Counted from the stretch's first letter, positions 1-10,564 are shown. The stretch is DNA of 64,000 nucleotides from Burkholderiales bacterium (GCA_027486725.1 JAIXOP010000009.1:33441-97440); one strand, 5' to 3'. Made by a program: numbers and translations. Notes: generated by a model not told the origin, from the sequence alone.

Positions 1-744
1 CAGCGGGGCCTGCCCAAAGGCCATGCCCAGCCGCAGGCCCGCGAGCCCGCGGCTCTTTGAGAAAGACTGGCTCACCAGCAGGTTGGGGTGGTCGTGAATC
101 AGGGGCACGCACGACTGCGCGCCAAAGTCCACGTAAGCCTCGTCGACCAGAACCAGCAGCTCGGGGCGGGCCTGAAGCAGGCGCTCGATCTCCTGCCGCG
201 GCTTGGCAATGCTGGTGGGCGCATTGGGGTTGGGAAAGATGAGGCCGCAGGCGTGGCGGGGGACCCCATCGAGATCGAAGATCAGGGCCTCGCCGCGCTC
301 GCCCTCGGCGCGCATCGGAAGGGTCATGGACTCGATCCCGTAGAGGCCGCAGTAGACGGGGTAGAAGCTGTAGCTCACCTCAGGAAAGGCGAGGGGCCGG
401 CCCGGGTGCCGAAATAGCCCCTGGAAGGCGAAGGCAAGGACCTCGTCGGAGCCATTGCCAACAAAGACCTGATCTGCCGAGAGGCCCGACTCCTGCGCCA
501 GTGCTGAGCGCAGCGCTAGGCTGGTCGGGTCGGGGTAGAGCCGCAGCGCGTCGGCCTGAGATTGATCGAGCACCGCCCGCATGGCCGCCACAGCCCTGGG
601 CGATGGGGGATAGGGGTTCTCGTTGGTGTTGAGCTTGGCGCGCGGTGGCGTGCGCGGCTGCTCGCCCGGGACGTAGGGATGGAGGGCCTCCAGGCCCGGA
701 CTCCAGAAGGGCGAGGGCGTCGAGCCGGAATGCGCATGGGACAT
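1..744 (-). CDS. hisC: Histidinol-phosphate aminotransferase, C-terminal part cut by window edge
   Basis: Reverse-strand translation from ATG at 744 gives MSHAHSGSTPSPFW...KLNTNENPYPPSPRAV...VDEAYVDFG...SQSFSKSRGLAGLRLGMA, typical HisC with PLP-lysine region; open to window edge, so absent from the ORF track. Confidence 0.93.
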   Translation of the reverse strand, partial: MSHAHSGSTPSPFWSPGLEALHPYVPGEQPRTPPRAKLNTNENPYPPSPRAVAAMRAVLDQSQADALRLYPDPTSLALRSALAQESGLSADQVFVGNGSDEVLAFAFQGLFRHPGRPLAFPEVSYSFYPVYCGLYGIESMTLPMRAEGERGEALIFDLDGVPRHACGLIFPNPNAPTSIAKPRQEIERLLQARPELLVLVDEAYVDFGAQSCVPLIHDHPNLLVSQSFSKSRGLAGLRLGMAFGQAPL

Positions 745-767
745 GAGGCCGACTGTATCATCGCGCT

Positions 768-1364
768 ATGGCTCAGCGCACCGCAGAAATCATCCGCAAC
801 ACCTCCGAGACCCAGATCCGTGTGGTCATCAACCTCGATGGCACCGGCCAGCGCACCCTGGCCACCGGTGTGCCTTTTCTCGACCACATGCTCGATCAGA
901 TCGCTCGGCATGGCCTCATCGACCTCGTCGTCGAGGCCCGCGGCGACCTGCACATCGACGACCACCACACGGTGGAAGACGTCGGCATCACCCTGGGCCA
1001 GGCCCTGTCCCAGGCCCTGGGCAGCAAGGCCGGCATTCGCCGCTACGGCAGCGCCACCATCCCGCTCGACGAGGCCCTCTCGCGCGTGGTGGTCGACGTC
1101 TCCGGCCGGCCCGGCCTCTTTTTCGACGTCGCCTGGACGCGTGCGCGCGTGGGCAATTTCGACCTCGACCTGATCCGCGAGTTTTTCCAGGGCCTCGTCA
1201 ACCACGCAGCCCTGACCATTCACGTCGACAACCTCAAGGGCATCAACGCGCACCACCAGTGCGAGACGGTGTTCAAGGCCTTTGCCCGCGCCCTGCGGGC
1301 GGCGGTGGAGATTGATCCCAGGCTCGACGCCTCGGCGATTCCCTCCACCAAGGGCAGCCTCTAG
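768..1364 (+). CDS. hisB: Imidazoleglycerol-phosphate dehydratase
   Basis: 198 aa; [46 protein letters not shown] motifs. Confidence 0.97.
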   Translation: MAQRTAEIIRNTSETQIRVVINLDGTGQRTLATGVPFLDHMLDQIARHGLIDLVVEARGDLHIDDHHTVEDVGITLGQALSQALGSKAGIRRYGSATIPLDEALSRVVVDVSGRPGLFFDVAWTRARVGNFDLDLIREFFQGLVNHAALTIHVDNLKGINAHHQCETVFKAFARALRAAVEIDPRLDASAIPSTKGSL

Positions 1365-1396
1365 GCTGCCCCGGCGAACGCCCGCCTCCACCCACC

Positions 1397-2038
1397 ATGA
1401 TTGGCCTGGTCGACTATGGCGGGGGCAACCTGGCCAGCGTCCTGCGCGCCCTGCAGCGGGCCTCGGGCGGCCAGGCCCAGAGGGTCTCCACGCCCGAAGA
1501 CCTGCTCGCAGCCGATCGCATCGTGTTTCCGGGGCAGGGGGCGATGGCCGACTGCATGGCCCGGCTGGAGTCCAGCGGCCTGAAGGCCCCGCTGCTCGAG
1601 GCCCTGCGCTGCCGCCCATTCCTTGGCATCTGTGTGGGCATGCAGATGCTCTTTGAGCGCAGCGAAGAGGCCGACACCCCGGGCCTGGGCGTGTTTCCGG
1701 GCGAGGTTCTGCGCCTGACCGCCGCGCGCGGCGCCGTCGATGCCGAGGGTCGCCCCCTGAAGGTGCCCCACATGGGCTGGAACGAGATTCAGTGCCGCCG
1801 CAGCCACCCAGTGCTTGCCGGGCTCGACGCCATGCCCCTGGGGCATTGGTTTTATTTTGTTCACAGCTATGCCGCCCAGCCCAACAATCCCGCGCTGATT
1901 CTCGCCGAGACCCACTATGGGTCTGCCTTTACCTGTGCGGTGGCCGCAGATAACATCGTTGCGACCCAGTTCCACCCCGAAAAGAGCGCCGAAGCAGGTC
2001 TGCGGCTCCTTGAGAACTTCGTCCACTGGGCCCCCTAG
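1397..2038 (+). CDS. hisH: Imidazole glycerol phosphate synthase glutaminase subunit
   Basis: 213 aa; [29 protein letters not shown] (catalytic Cys), ATQFHPEKS. Confidence 0.96.
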   Translation: MIGLVDYGGGNLASVLRALQRASGGQAQRVSTPEDLLAADRIVFPGQGAMADCMARLESSGLKAPLLEALRCRPFLGICVGMQMLFERSEEADTPGLGVFPGEVLRLTAARGAVDAEGRPLKVPHMGWNEIQCRRSHPVLAGLDAMPLGHWFYFVHSYAAQPNNPALILAETHYGSAFTCAVAADNIVATQFHPEKSAEAGLRLLENFVHWAP

Positions 2039-2078
2039 CCCAGCAGCCCCCCACCCATCACCCCACCGCCCCACCGCC

Positions 2079-2822
2079 ATGCCCCTACTGCTGATTCCCG
2101 CCATCGACCTCAAGGACGGCCAGTGCGTTCGTCTTCGCCAGGGCGTGATGGCCGACGCCACGGTGTTCTCCGAAAACCCAGCCGATATGGCACGGCACTG
2201 GGTGGGCCTGGGGGCACAGCGTCTGCACGTGGTGGATCTCAACGGCGCGGTCGACGGCCGCCCCAAAAATGAGTCGTCCATCAAGGCGATCATTCAGGCC
2301 GTGGGCCCCGACATCCCCATCCAGATCGGCGGCGGCATTCGCGACCTCGACACCATCGAGCGCACCCTCGACGATGGCGCCCGGTATGTGGTGATTGGCA
2401 CTGCGGCCGTGAAGAACCCGGGCCTCCTCAAAGATGCCTGCGCCGCCTTTCCCGGCCAGATTGTGGTGTCGATCGATGCCAAAGATGGCAAGGTGGCCAC
2501 CGACGGCTGGAGCAAGCTCTCCGGCCATGAGGTCATCGACCTTGCCCAGAAATTTGAGAACGATGGCGTCTCGGCCATCCTCTACACCGACATCGGGCGC
2601 GACGGCATGCTCACCGGCGTCAACGTGGATTCCACCCTGGCACTGGCGCGGGCCGTCTCCATCCCGGTCATTGCCTCGGGCGGCATTGCGGGCATCGACG
2701 ACATTCGTCAGCTCGCTGCCCTGCACGACGAAGGCATCATGGGCGCCATTCTCGGCCGGGCCATCTACGAGGGCCATCTCGACTTCGCCCAGGCCCAGGC
2801 CCTGGTCGACGGCCAGGTCTAG
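2079..2822 (+). CDS. hisA: Phosphoribosylformimino-5-aminoimidazole carboxamide ribotide isomerase
   Basis: Start refined to ATG 2079 ([19 protein letters not shown]); [28 protein letters not shown] motifs. Confidence 0.96.
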   Translation: MPLLLIPAIDLKDGQCVRLRQGVMADATVFSENPADMARHWVGLGAQRLHVVDLNGAVDGRPKNESSIKAIIQAVGPDIPIQIGGGIRDLDTIERTLDDGARYVVIGTAAVKNPGLLKDACAAFPGQIVVSIDAKDGKVATDGWSKLSGHEVIDLAQKFENDGVSAILYTDIGRDGMLTGVNVDSTLALARAVSIPVIASGGIAGIDDIRQLAALHDEGIMGAILGRAIYEGHLDFAQAQALVDGQV

Positions 2823-2833
2823 GGCGGCCAGCA

Positions 2834-3592
2834 GTGCTGGCCAAGCGCGTCATTCCTTGCCTCGATGTGCACGCGGGGCGTGTGGTCAAGGGGACCAACT
2901 TCGTGGGCCTGCGCGATGCGGGCGACCCCGTGGAGGCCGCGCGCCGATACAACGACCAGGGCGCCGACGAGCTCACTTTTCTCGACATCACGGCCTCCTC
3001 CGATGACCGCGACCTCATTTTGTCGGTGATTGAGTCCGTGGCCTCGCAGGTCTTCATTCCACTCACGGTGGGCGGGGGCGTCCGCCGGGTCGACGACGTC
3101 TCTCGGCTGCTCAATGCGGGGGCCGACAAGGTCTCCATCAACACCGCCGCGGTGCAGAATCCCGCGCTGGTCCAAGAGGCCGCCACCCGCTACGGCAGTC
3201 AGGCCATCGTGGTGGCCCTCGATGCCAAGCGGGTCGATGACCGCTGGGAGATCTTCACCCATGGCGGCCGAAATCCCACTGGCCTGGATGCGGTGGCCTG
3301 GGCCCAGCACATGGCAGAACTGGGTGCGGGCGAGATCCTTCTCACCAGCATGGACCGCGACGGCACCCGCTCGGGCTTCGACCTCGAGCTCACCCGAGCC
3401 GTCTCGCGGGCGGTGCCCATTCCGGTGATTGCCTCGGGCGGCGTGGGCTCTTTGGAGCACATGGCCGATGGAGTATCGCTGGGCGAGGCCGACGCCGTTC
3501 TGGCCGCCAGCATTTTTCACTTTGGCCAACACACGGTGGCCGAGGCCAAGGCCTTCATGGCACAGCGGGGAATTCATGTCCGACTGGATTGA
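2834..3592 (+). CDS. hisF: Imidazole glycerol phosphate synthase cyclase subunit
   Basis: 252 aa; [49 protein letters not shown]. Confidence 0.97.
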   Translation: MLAKRVIPCLDVHAGRVVKGTNFVGLRDAGDPVEAARRYNDQGADELTFLDITASSDDRDLILSVIESVASQVFIPLTVGGGVRRVDDVSRLLNAGADKVSINTAAVQNPALVQEAATRYGSQAIVVALDAKRVDDRWEIFTHGGRNPTGLDAVAWAQHMAELGAGEILLTSMDRDGTRSGFDLELTRAVSRAVPIPVIASGGVGSLEHMADGVSLGEADAVLAASIFHFGQHTVAEAKAFMAQRGIHVRLD

Positions 3593-4352
3593 TCAAATCA
3601 CCTTCAACGCGCAGGGTCTCGTGCCCGCGATCGCCCAAGACTTCCAGACCGGCCGAGTCCTGATGGTGGCTTGGATGAATCGCGAGGCGCTGGAGCAGAC
3701 CGCAGCCACCGGCGAGGTCGTGTATTTCTCGCGTTCGCGCAACGCCCTCTGGCGCAAGGGCGAGACCTCCGGCAGCACCCAGAGACTGGTTGAGATGCGC
3801 CTCGACTGCGACGCCGATGTGCTCTTGCTGCAGGTCGAGCAGCGCCAGGGCATTGCCTGTCACACCGGCCGCGAGTCCTGCTTCTTCTCCATCCTCGAGG
3901 CGGCGGCCGATGGGCCGCTGGGTGGGTCTGAAGGGTCCAAGTCGCAGCCCACTTGGCGGGTGGTCGACCCGGTGCTGGTGGACCCAGAGAACCTCTATGG
4001 TCAAGGCCCCCGGCCCGCCCTCGCACCGGGCGATGTCCTGGCCCGCCTGGCCGACACCATCGCGCAGCGCCGCTCGGCCAGCCCCGAGCAGAGCTATGTC
4101 GCCAAGCTCCTGTCCAAGGCCCCCGATGGGGTGCTGAAAAAGATCGGCGAGGAGGCCACCGAGCTCGTCATGGCCTCGAAAGACAATCAGCCCTCGGCGG
4201 TGGTGGCCGAAATGGCCGATCTCTGGTTCCACTGCCTGGTGCTCCTGGAGCAGCAGGGCCTGCGCCCAGAGCAGGTTCTCTCCGAGCTCGCTCGGCGCGA
4301 GGGCCTCTCGGGCATCGAAGAAAAAGCCAACCGTCGGGAGCCTTCGCGATGA
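3576..4352 (+). CDS. hisI: Bifunctional phosphoribosyl-AMP cyclohydrolase / phosphoribosyl-ATP pyrophosphatase
   Basis: Start refined to ATG 3576 ([22 protein letters not shown]). HisI half: [49 protein letters not shown]. HisE half: [30 protein letters not shown] in the same uninterrupted frame. Confidence 0.93.
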   Translation: MSDWIDQITFNAQGLVPAIAQDFQTGRVLMVAWMNREALEQTAATGEVVYFSRSRNALWRKGETSGSTQRLVEMRLDCDADVLLLQVEQRQGIACHTGRESCFFSILEAAADGPLGGSEGSKSQPTWRVVDPVLVDPENLYGQGPRPALAPGDVLARLADTIAQRRSASPEQSYVAKLLSKAPDGVLKKIGEEATELVMASKDNQPSAVVAEMADLWFHCLVLLEQQGLRPEQVLSELARREGLSGIEEKANRREPSR

Positions 4353-4723
4353 GCCAACACCCCAGCCACGACCCCTCCTGCATTTTCTGCCGCATCTCTG
4401 CCGGTGAGATCCCTGCGCAGAAGGTCTATGAAGACGAGCACATGGTCGCCTTTCGGGACATCCGCCCCCGGGCTCCACTGCACATCCTGTTGATCCCCCG
4501 GCAGCACATCCCCTCGATGGCCGAACTGCGCCCCGAGCACGCGGCCCTGGTCGGTCATCTGCTGGTCAAGGCCGGAGATCTTGTGCGCGCCGAGGGCTAC
4601 ACCGATGGCTTTCGCACCGTCGCCAACACCGGCCGAGTGGGGTGTCAGGAGGTATATCATCTCCACTTCCACGTCCTGGCAGCCGATGCGCCGCTGGGCG
4701 TGCCCCCCACGTTCGAACTGTAA
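4349..4723 (+). CDS. HIT family (HINT-like) protein
   Basis: [28 protein letters not shown] and the histidine triad [11 protein letters not shown] overlap with the previous gene. Confidence 0.93.
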   Translation: MSQHPSHDPSCIFCRISAGEIPAQKVYEDEHMVAFRDIRPRAPLHILLIPRQHIPSMAELRPEHAALVGHLLVKAGDLVRAEGYTDGFRTVANTGRVGCQEVYHLHFHVLAADAPLGVPPTFEL

Positions 4724-4770
4724 TTTTCCGCCACACCAACCCGCCGTTCCTCACACATTCGGAGTCATCC

Positions 4771-4995
4771 ATGGGTTCGTTCAGTATTTGGCATTGGCTA
4801 ATCGTTCTTCTCGTCGTGGTTCTGGTCTTCGGCACCAAGAAGCTCAAGACCCTGGGCTCCGACCTGGGCGGGGCAGTCAAAGGCTTCAAGGAAGGCATGA
4901 AAGACGGTGGTGCCGAGGCCAGCGCTCCAGTGCAGAAGTCGGCCGATGAGCCTGCCGTCATCGATGTGAAGGCCGAGGACAAGACCCGGTCGTAG
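4771..4995 (+). CDS. tatA: Sec-independent protein translocase TatA
   Basis: [45 protein letters not shown]. Confidence 0.95.
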   Translation: MGSFSIWHWLIVLLVVVLVFGTKKLKTLGSDLGGAVKGFKEGMKDGGAEASAPVQKSADEPAVIDVKAEDKTRS

Positions 4996-5033
4996 GCCGA
5001 GCGTCTCGGCAGACCTGAGCCAAAGACCGTCCT

Positions 5034-5510
5034 GTGCTCGACATCGGTTTTGCCGAACTCATCGTGATTGCGGTGGTGGGCCTCATTGTGTTGGGGCCCG
5101 AAAAACTGCCGGTGGTCACCCGCACCGTGGGCACCCTGCTGGGCAGAGCCCAGCGCTATGTCTCGGACGTAAAGAACGACATCAGCCGCCAGATGGAGCT
5201 CGAGGAGCTGCGCAAGATGCAGAGCAGCATGGAGACCATGGGCCGCGACATGCAGACCAGCCTCACCGAGGCCACGTCAGACCTCGAAGGGATTGCCAAA
5301 AATACTGCTGCGGACGTCAACGACAGCTTCAGTGATGGGGCCTTCGAGAGCAGCGCCTATGCGTCGTCGGCCTTCAAGTCGGGCCTGCACATCGGTGCGG
5401 GACGCCGCACCTGGACCGAGGAACAGGCCGATGAGCGCCTGAGGGCCCGCATTCAGACCCGGCTGCGCCGCCGCTACATGAAGAAAAAGCCCCGCTATGG
5501 CGACGAATAA
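5034..5510 (+). CDS. tatB: Sec-independent protein translocase TatB
   Basis: GTG start; LDIGFAELIVIAVVGLIVLGPEKLPVVTRTVG. Confidence 0.95.
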   Translation: MLDIGFAELIVIAVVGLIVLGPEKLPVVTRTVGTLLGRAQRYVSDVKNDISRQMELEELRKMQSSMETMGRDMQTSLTEATSDLEGIAKNTAADVNDSFSDGAFESSAYASSAFKSGLHIGAGRRTWTEEQADERLRARIQTRLRRRYMKKKPRYGDE

Positions 5511-6285
5511 TTCTTCCGACCCCAACAACCCCAACGGCCCCAACAACGCCGACACCGCTGCCCAAGAGACCTTCATGTCTCATCTGGTGGAGCTGCGCGA
5601 CCGCCTCGTGCGGGCTGTGGTGGCCATCCTCGCAGTGTTTGTGGCCATCGTGTATTGGGCCCCCGACATTTACTCGATCTTTGCTGGCCCGCTGATTGCT
5701 GCCCTGCCCGAGGGCTCGAGCATGATCGCCACCGATGTGACGGCACCGTTTTTCGTGCCCATGAAGGTGACCATGTTGGTGGCCTTCATCATTGCCCTGC
5801 CATGGGTGCTCTACCAGGCCTGGGCCTTCGTTGCCCCCGGCCTCTACAGCCACGAAAAGCAGCTGGTGCTGCCCATCATCATCACGAGCTTCGTGCTGTT
5901 TCTGGTGGGCATGGCCTTTGCTTACTTCTTTGTGTTTCCCGCGGTCTTTGGCTTCGTCGCGGCCTACACCCCAGCCGGTGTGCAGATGGCCACCGACATC
6001 GACAAATACCTCTCCTTTGCCATCAGCCTATTTCTGGTGTTTGGCGTCTCCTTCGAGACCCCCGTGGTGCAGATGGTGCTGGTGCGGATGAACATCGTCA
6101 GCCTGCAGAAAATGCGGGACTTCCGCAGCTACTTCATCGTCATCGCCTTTGTGGTGGCGGCGGTTGTGACCCCACCCGATGTGGTCTCGCAGCTGCTGCT
6201 GGCCATCCCGCTTTGCCTGCTCTATCAGCTGGGCATCTACCTCGCGGCCTGGATCACTCCCAAGAACCAAGACCTCACGGACTGA
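5497..6285 (+). CDS. tatC: Sec-independent protein translocase TatC
   Basis: FMSHLVELRDRLVRAVVAI, KVTMLVAFIIALPWVLYQAWAFVAPGLY, multi-TM. Confidence 0.96.
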   Translation: MATNNSSDPNNPNGPNNADTAAQETFMSHLVELRDRLVRAVVAILAVFVAIVYWAPDIYSIFAGPLIAALPEGSSMIATDVTAPFFVPMKVTMLVAFIIALPWVLYQAWAFVAPGLYSHEKQLVLPIIITSFVLFLVGMAFAYFFVFPAVFGFVAAYTPAGVQMATDIDKYLSFAISLFLVFGVSFETPVVQMVLVRMNIVSLQKMRDFRSYFIVIAFVVAAVVTPPDVVSQLLLAIPLCLLYQLGIYLAAWITPKNQDLTD

Positions 6286-6344
6286 TTGCCCTAGGCCTAT
6301 GGGGCCATCCCCCGGGGGGCCGGGCGCAGCAGTCGGATTCAGCG

Positions 6345-7529
6345 TCAGCGCCCGGTGGGCCGCTCGGCGAGCGTGACGGTCAGTTCGCGCCGTGCCCCCT
6401 GTCGAATCACCGTGACTTGGGCCTTGGTGCCCGGAGTCAGCCCTGCGACCTGGGCCAGCAACTCGCGCCGGTTGCGCACTGCCTGCCCATTGATCGACAC
6501 CACGACATCACCCACCGACAGGCCAGCACGGTCGGCCGGGCCACCAGGCGCGATGCGGGCAATGATGCTGCCCTGTGGACTGGGCAGCTTGAGGGTCTGG
6601 GCGATGTCCTCATTCACATCCTGCGGCTCAACGCCTAGGAAGCCGCGGCTTACCTTCCCGGTGGACACGATGCTCTCCATGACGCGGCGGGCAAGGTCGG
6701 CCGAAATGGCAAAGCCAATGCCCAGACTGCCCCCGTCGCGGGAAATGATGGCGGTGTTGATGCCCACGAGCGCCCCGTTGGCGTCGACCAGAGCGCCGCC
6801 CGAGTTGCCCGGATTGATGGCGGCGTCGGTCTGGATGAAGTCGCCGAAGGTGGCGAGTTCGGGCTCGGTGCGCCCCAGAGCACTCACGATGCCCTGGGTC
6901 ACGGTCAGCCCAACACCAAACGGGTTGCCGATGGCCAAGACGGTGTCGCCGACCTGAAGCTCCGACGGTCGTCCAAACACGATGGTGGGAAGGTTGGTGG
7001 CCTTGACCCGCAGCACCGCGAGATCGCTCTCGGGGTCGGAGCCCATCAACTCCGCATCGAGCTGTCGGCCGTCGGAGAAGGTCACCTGAAAAGACTCGGC
7101 CCCCTCGACCACATGGTGGTTGGTGAGGATGATGCCGTCGGGGCTGACGATCACGCCCGAGCCCAGGCCCTGGCCCGGCCCGACATCGTCGTCGGGCCCC
7201 GGAAGTCGGTCGCCGAAGAATCGCCGAAGCACGGGATCGTCGATCAGCGGGTGGGGCTGGCGGGCCCGCTGGGTGTTCACATACACCACCGCCGGCATGG
7301 CCAGGCGAACCGCCTCGCGCAGGGAGGAGGCCGGGGGTGGCAGGTCGGTCTGGAGCACCGCGGGGCCCTGACCCCCGCCCACCAAGGCGCCTGGCAGGCC
7401 CTGCTGAAAGCCCAATCCCGCCAGTCCGGAGCCCTGAAGCCAGTCGGGCTTGAGGGTGGCCACCACGAAAATCAAGGCCAGCCCGACGGTGCAGACCTGG
7501 GCGTAGAGGAGCCAAAGGCGTTTGATCAT
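6345..7529 (-). CDS. Membrane-anchored HtrA/DegS-like S1C serine protease with one PDZ domain
   Basis: MIKRLWLLYAQVCTVGLALIFVV anchor; triad context LTNHHVVEGA, DPESDLAVLRV, NPGNSGGALVD; PDZ SQGSIIARIAPGGPADRAGLSVGDVVVSING. Confidence 0.92.
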   Translation of the reverse strand: MIKRLWLLYAQVCTVGLALIFVVATLKPDWLQGSGLAGLGFQQGLPGALVGGGQGPAVLQTDLPPPASSLREAVRLAMPAVVYVNTQRARQPHPLIDDPVLRRFFGDRLPGPDDDVGPGQGLGSGVIVSPDGIILTNHHVVEGAESFQVTFSDGRQLDAELMGSDPESDLAVLRVKATNLPTIVFGRPSELQVGDTVLAIGNPFGVGLTVTQGIVSALGRTEPELATFGDFIQTDAAINPGNSGGALVDANGALVGINTAIISRDGGSLGIGFAISADLARRVMESIVSTGKVSRGFLGVEPQDVNEDIAQTLKLPSPQGSIIARIAPGGPADRAGLSVGDVVVSINGQAVRNRRELLAQVAGLTPGTKAQVTVIRQGARRELTVTLAERPTGR

Positions 7530-7607
7530 GGGTGGAATCCGGGGTGAATGGTGCGCTAAAATCATAGGCTAACCGAAATCCATCTGCGTTCTTGGAGCCA
7601 TAGCCCG

Positions 7608-8327
7608 ATGCAAAACCCCGCGCAAAACTCGACGACGGCCGGATCGGCCGGATTGGCCGGATCGTCCAACGCTGCCCCGAAAAAGCCTCTGGGCCTGGCC
7701 TCCGAGATCACCGAGGGCGAGTCCTTCAAGATGGACGAGAAGGACCCTGGCCGCCGCACCTGGATGATTACCTGCGGCGCCGCCGGTGCCGTCGCTGGCG
7801 CAGCGGTGGCAGTGCCGTTTCTGGGCTCGATGGCCCCGTCCGAGAAGGCCCGGTCTGCCGGAGCACCCGTCGAGGTCGATCTGTCCGACATCGCCGAGGG
7901 CGGCCTCAAGATCGTGGAGTGGCGCGGCAAGCCCGTCTGGATCGTGCGCCGCACCCCGGCCATGCTGCAGAGCCTCAACGGCCTGGACACCCAGCTCGCC
8001 GACCCGAATTCCGATCGCAAGGACTATCCCGTCCCCGACTACGCCAAAAACGCGCACCGCTCGATCAAGCCCGAATTCCTCATCACTGTGGGGATTTGTA
8101 CCCACCTGGGCTGCTCGCCGGTCACAAAATTCGAGACTGGCGGCGCTTCGGGCGTGGCTGGCGACTGGCCCGGCGGCTTTTTGTGCCCCTGCCATGGCTC
8201 GACCTTCGACATGGCCGGCCGTGTCTATGCCAACAAGCCCGCCCCCGACAACCTGGAAGTTCCCCGCCACATGTACCTCTCCGACACCCGCGTGGTGATC
8301 GGCAAGGATGAGCAGGGCGAGGCGTAA
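7608..8327 (+). CDS. petA: Ubiquinol-cytochrome c reductase Rieske iron-sulfur subunit
   Basis: CTHLGCSPV and CPCHGSTFDMAGRV 2Fe-2S motifs; Tat-like/TM N-terminus DPGRRTWMITCGAAGAVAGAA. Confidence 0.96.
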   Translation: MQNPAQNSTTAGSAGLAGSSNAAPKKPLGLASEITEGESFKMDEKDPGRRTWMITCGAAGAVAGAAVAVPFLGSMAPSEKARSAGAPVEVDLSDIAEGGLKIVEWRGKPVWIVRRTPAMLQSLNGLDTQLADPNSDRKDYPVPDYAKNAHRSIKPEFLITVGICTHLGCSPVTKFETGGASGVAGDWPGGFLCPCHGSTFDMAGRVYANKPAPDNLEVPRHMYLSDTRVVIGKDEQGEA

Positions 8328-8374
8328 GACCGAGGCGAAGTTCCAACGCAATTCACTTTTTAAAGGCGACCTCC

Positions 8375-9775
8375 ATGGCAGCAGAGAAAACAGTTCAGGC
8401 CGATGGCCTCGTGGGTTGGATCGATCGGCGCTTTCCGCTGATCAGCCTCTACAAGGGCCATCTCTCTGAGTACTACGCGCCCAAGAATTTCAACTTCTGG
8501 TACTTCTTTGGCTCCCTGGCGATGCTCGTCCTGGTGCTGCAGATCGTCACCGGCATCTTCCTGGTCATGCACTACAAGCCCGATGCCTCGCTCAACGCGG
8601 CGGGCATCCCGGTGGCCTTCGCCAGCGTGGAATACATCATGCGCGAGGTGCCCTTCGGCTGGCTGATTCGCTACATGCACTCGACCGGCGCATCGGCATT
8701 CTTCGTGGTGGTCTTCCTGCACATGTTCCGTGGCCTGATGTACGGCTCCTACCGCGAGCCCCGCGAGCTGATCTGGATCTTTGGCTGCCTGATTTTCCTC
8801 GTGCTGATGGCCGAGGCCTTCATGGGCTACCTGCTTCCCTGGGGCCAGATGTCGTTCTGGGGCGCCCAGGTCATCGTGAATCTCTTTGCTGCGGTGCCGT
8901 TCATCGGTCCTGACCTCGCCGTCTGGATCCGCGGCGACTACGTGGTGGGCGATGCCACCCTGAACCGGTTCTTTGCCTTCCACGTGATTGCTCTGCCGCT
9001 GGTGCTGCTGGGTCTGGTGATGGCCCACATCATCGCCCTGCACGAGGTGGGCTCCAACAACCCCGATGGCGTTGAGATCAAGGCCCAGAAGGACAAGAAC
9101 GGCATTCCGCTCGACGGCATCCCGTTCCACCCCTACTACACCGTGCACGACATCATGGGTGTGGCGGGCTTCGCGCTGATCTTCTTCTCGGTGGTGTTCT
9201 TTGCGCCCGAGCTGAGTGGTTATTTCCTGGAGTACAACAACTTCATTCCGGCCGACCCGCTGGTCACCCCCAGCCACATCGCCCCGGTCTGGTACTTCAC
9301 CCCCTTCTACTCCATGCTGCGCGCCACCACCGACGTCTTCACCTGGGTTCTGGTGGCGGGTGCAGCCTTCGGCGCCTTCGCCTTCCTGCGCGCCAAGTTG
9401 GGCATGATGTCCCTGGTGGGTGCGGGCGCCATGCTGGTGCTGGCCATCGCCTTCCGCACCTTCGACGCCAAGTTCTGGGGCGTGGTGGTGATGGGTGGTG
9501 CGGTCATCATCCTGTTCTTCCTGCCTTGGCTCGACAAGTCGCCCGTGAAGTCCATCCGCTATCGCCCCCAGTGGCAGCAGTGGCTCTACGGCGCCTTTGT
9601 GGTCAACTTCGTGGTCTTGGGCTACCTGGGCATCCTGCCGCCGACCCCCGCAGGCACCATCATTTCGCAGATCGGCACGGTCTTCTACTTTGGCTTCTTC
9701 CTGGCCATGCCGCTCTGGACGCCGCTGGGTGAGTTCCGCCCAGTGCCCGCCCGCGTGACCTTCCAACCCCATTGA
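8375..9775 (+). CDS. petB: Ubiquinol-cytochrome c reductase cytochrome b
   Basis: 466 aa; FNFWYFFGSLAMLVLVLQIVTGIFLVMHYKP, GYLLPWGQMSFWGAQVI, AHIIALHEVGSNNPDG. Confidence 0.97.
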   Translation: MAAEKTVQADGLVGWIDRRFPLISLYKGHLSEYYAPKNFNFWYFFGSLAMLVLVLQIVTGIFLVMHYKPDASLNAAGIPVAFASVEYIMREVPFGWLIRYMHSTGASAFFVVVFLHMFRGLMYGSYREPRELIWIFGCLIFLVLMAEAFMGYLLPWGQMSFWGAQVIVNLFAAVPFIGPDLAVWIRGDYVVGDATLNRFFAFHVIALPLVLLGLVMAHIIALHEVGSNNPDGVEIKAQKDKNGIPLDGIPFHPYYTVHDIMGVAGFALIFFSVVFFAPELSGYFLEYNNFIPADPLVTPSHIAPVWYFTPFYSMLRATTDVFTWVLVAGAAFGAFAFLRAKLGMMSLVGAGAMLVLAIAFRTFDAKFWGVVVMGGAVIILFFLPWLDKSPVKSIRYRPQWQQWLYGAFVVNFVVLGYLGILPPTPAGTIISQIGTVFYFGFFLAMPLWTPLGEFRPVPARVTFQPH

Positions 9776-9796
9776 CCCCTCGAAGGCCCTGTTCTT

Positions 9797-10516
9797 ATGC
9801 TGATCTCTTCAAGCCTCCTCCGCCTTCGTCGGTCGGTCGTTTCCGTGGGTGCTGCCGCAGCCCTGGGCCTGTGCCTTGCTGCCGGCTCGGCCATGGCCGC
9901 CGGGGGTGCCGGCGTTCCGCTCGACACCTTCCCCGTCACCAAGCTCAACGACAAGGCGGCCCTGCAAAACGGCGCCAAGCTCTACATGAATTACTGCTTG
10001 GGCTGCCATGGCATCTCGCAGGTCCGCTACAACGGCCTGCGTCAGATCGGTCTGTCGGAAGACATCATCAAGCAGAACCTCATCCTCACCGAGGCCAAGT
10101 TTGGTGATCCCATCCGCACGACCATGCCCCTGAAGGCCTCGGCCGAATGGTTCGGTAAGGCTCCGCCCGATCTGTCCCTCACCGCCCGCTCGCGCTCCTC
10201 GGGCGACGGCACCGGTGCCGATTGGATCTACACCTACCTGCGCACCTACGTCCCCGACGAGGCCCGCCCGACCGGCTGGAACAACAAGGTCTACCCCAAT
10301 GTGGGCATGCCCCATGTGCTGTGGGATCTCCAAAAGGCGAAGTCCCCGGCCGACTACGACTCCGATGTGGCCGACCTGACTGCCTTCCTGGCCTGGGTGG
10401 CAGAGCCCGTGGCCTCGACCCGCAAGCAGATCGGCGTGGTCGTGCTGCTGTTCCTCGGCCTCTTCTTTGTCTTTGCCTGGCGCCTCAACGCGGCCTATTG
10501 GAAAGATGTTCGCTAA
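9797..10516 (+). CDS. petC: Cytochrome c1
   Basis: YMNYCLGCHGISQVRYNGL heme motif; PNVGMPHVLWDLQ; C-terminal TM anchor. Confidence 0.95.
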   Translation: MLISSSLLRLRRSVVSVGAAAALGLCLAAGSAMAAGGAGVPLDTFPVTKLNDKAALQNGAKLYMNYCLGCHGISQVRYNGLRQIGLSEDIIKQNLILTEAKFGDPIRTTMPLKASAEWFGKAPPDLSLTARSRSSGDGTGADWIYTYLRTYVPDEARPTGWNNKVYPNVGMPHVLWDLQKAKSPADYDSDVADLTAFLAWVAEPVASTRKQIGVVVLLFLGLFFVFAWRLNAAYWKDVR

Positions 10517-10564
10517 GAAAGATGTTCGCTAGGAAAGACCTTCGCTAGGGAATACGTCCGCTAA
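10501..10564 (+). repeat. Four imperfect 16-bp tandem units spanning the petC stop codon
   Basis: gaaagatgttcgctaa | gaaagatgttcgctag | gaaagaccttcgctag | ggaatacgtccgctaa. Confidence 0.9.

Noticed and set aside
6286-6344. GC-rich tatC-protease spacer as a regulatory RNA
   Set aside because: CCCCCGGGG-type self-complementarity fits a convergent terminator region; no T-tract or conserved structure could be supported.
8360-9772. 470-aa antisense ORF over petB
   Set aside because: Complement of a membrane protein gene; His/Glu/Gln-rich artefact; petB motifs decisive on the plus strand.
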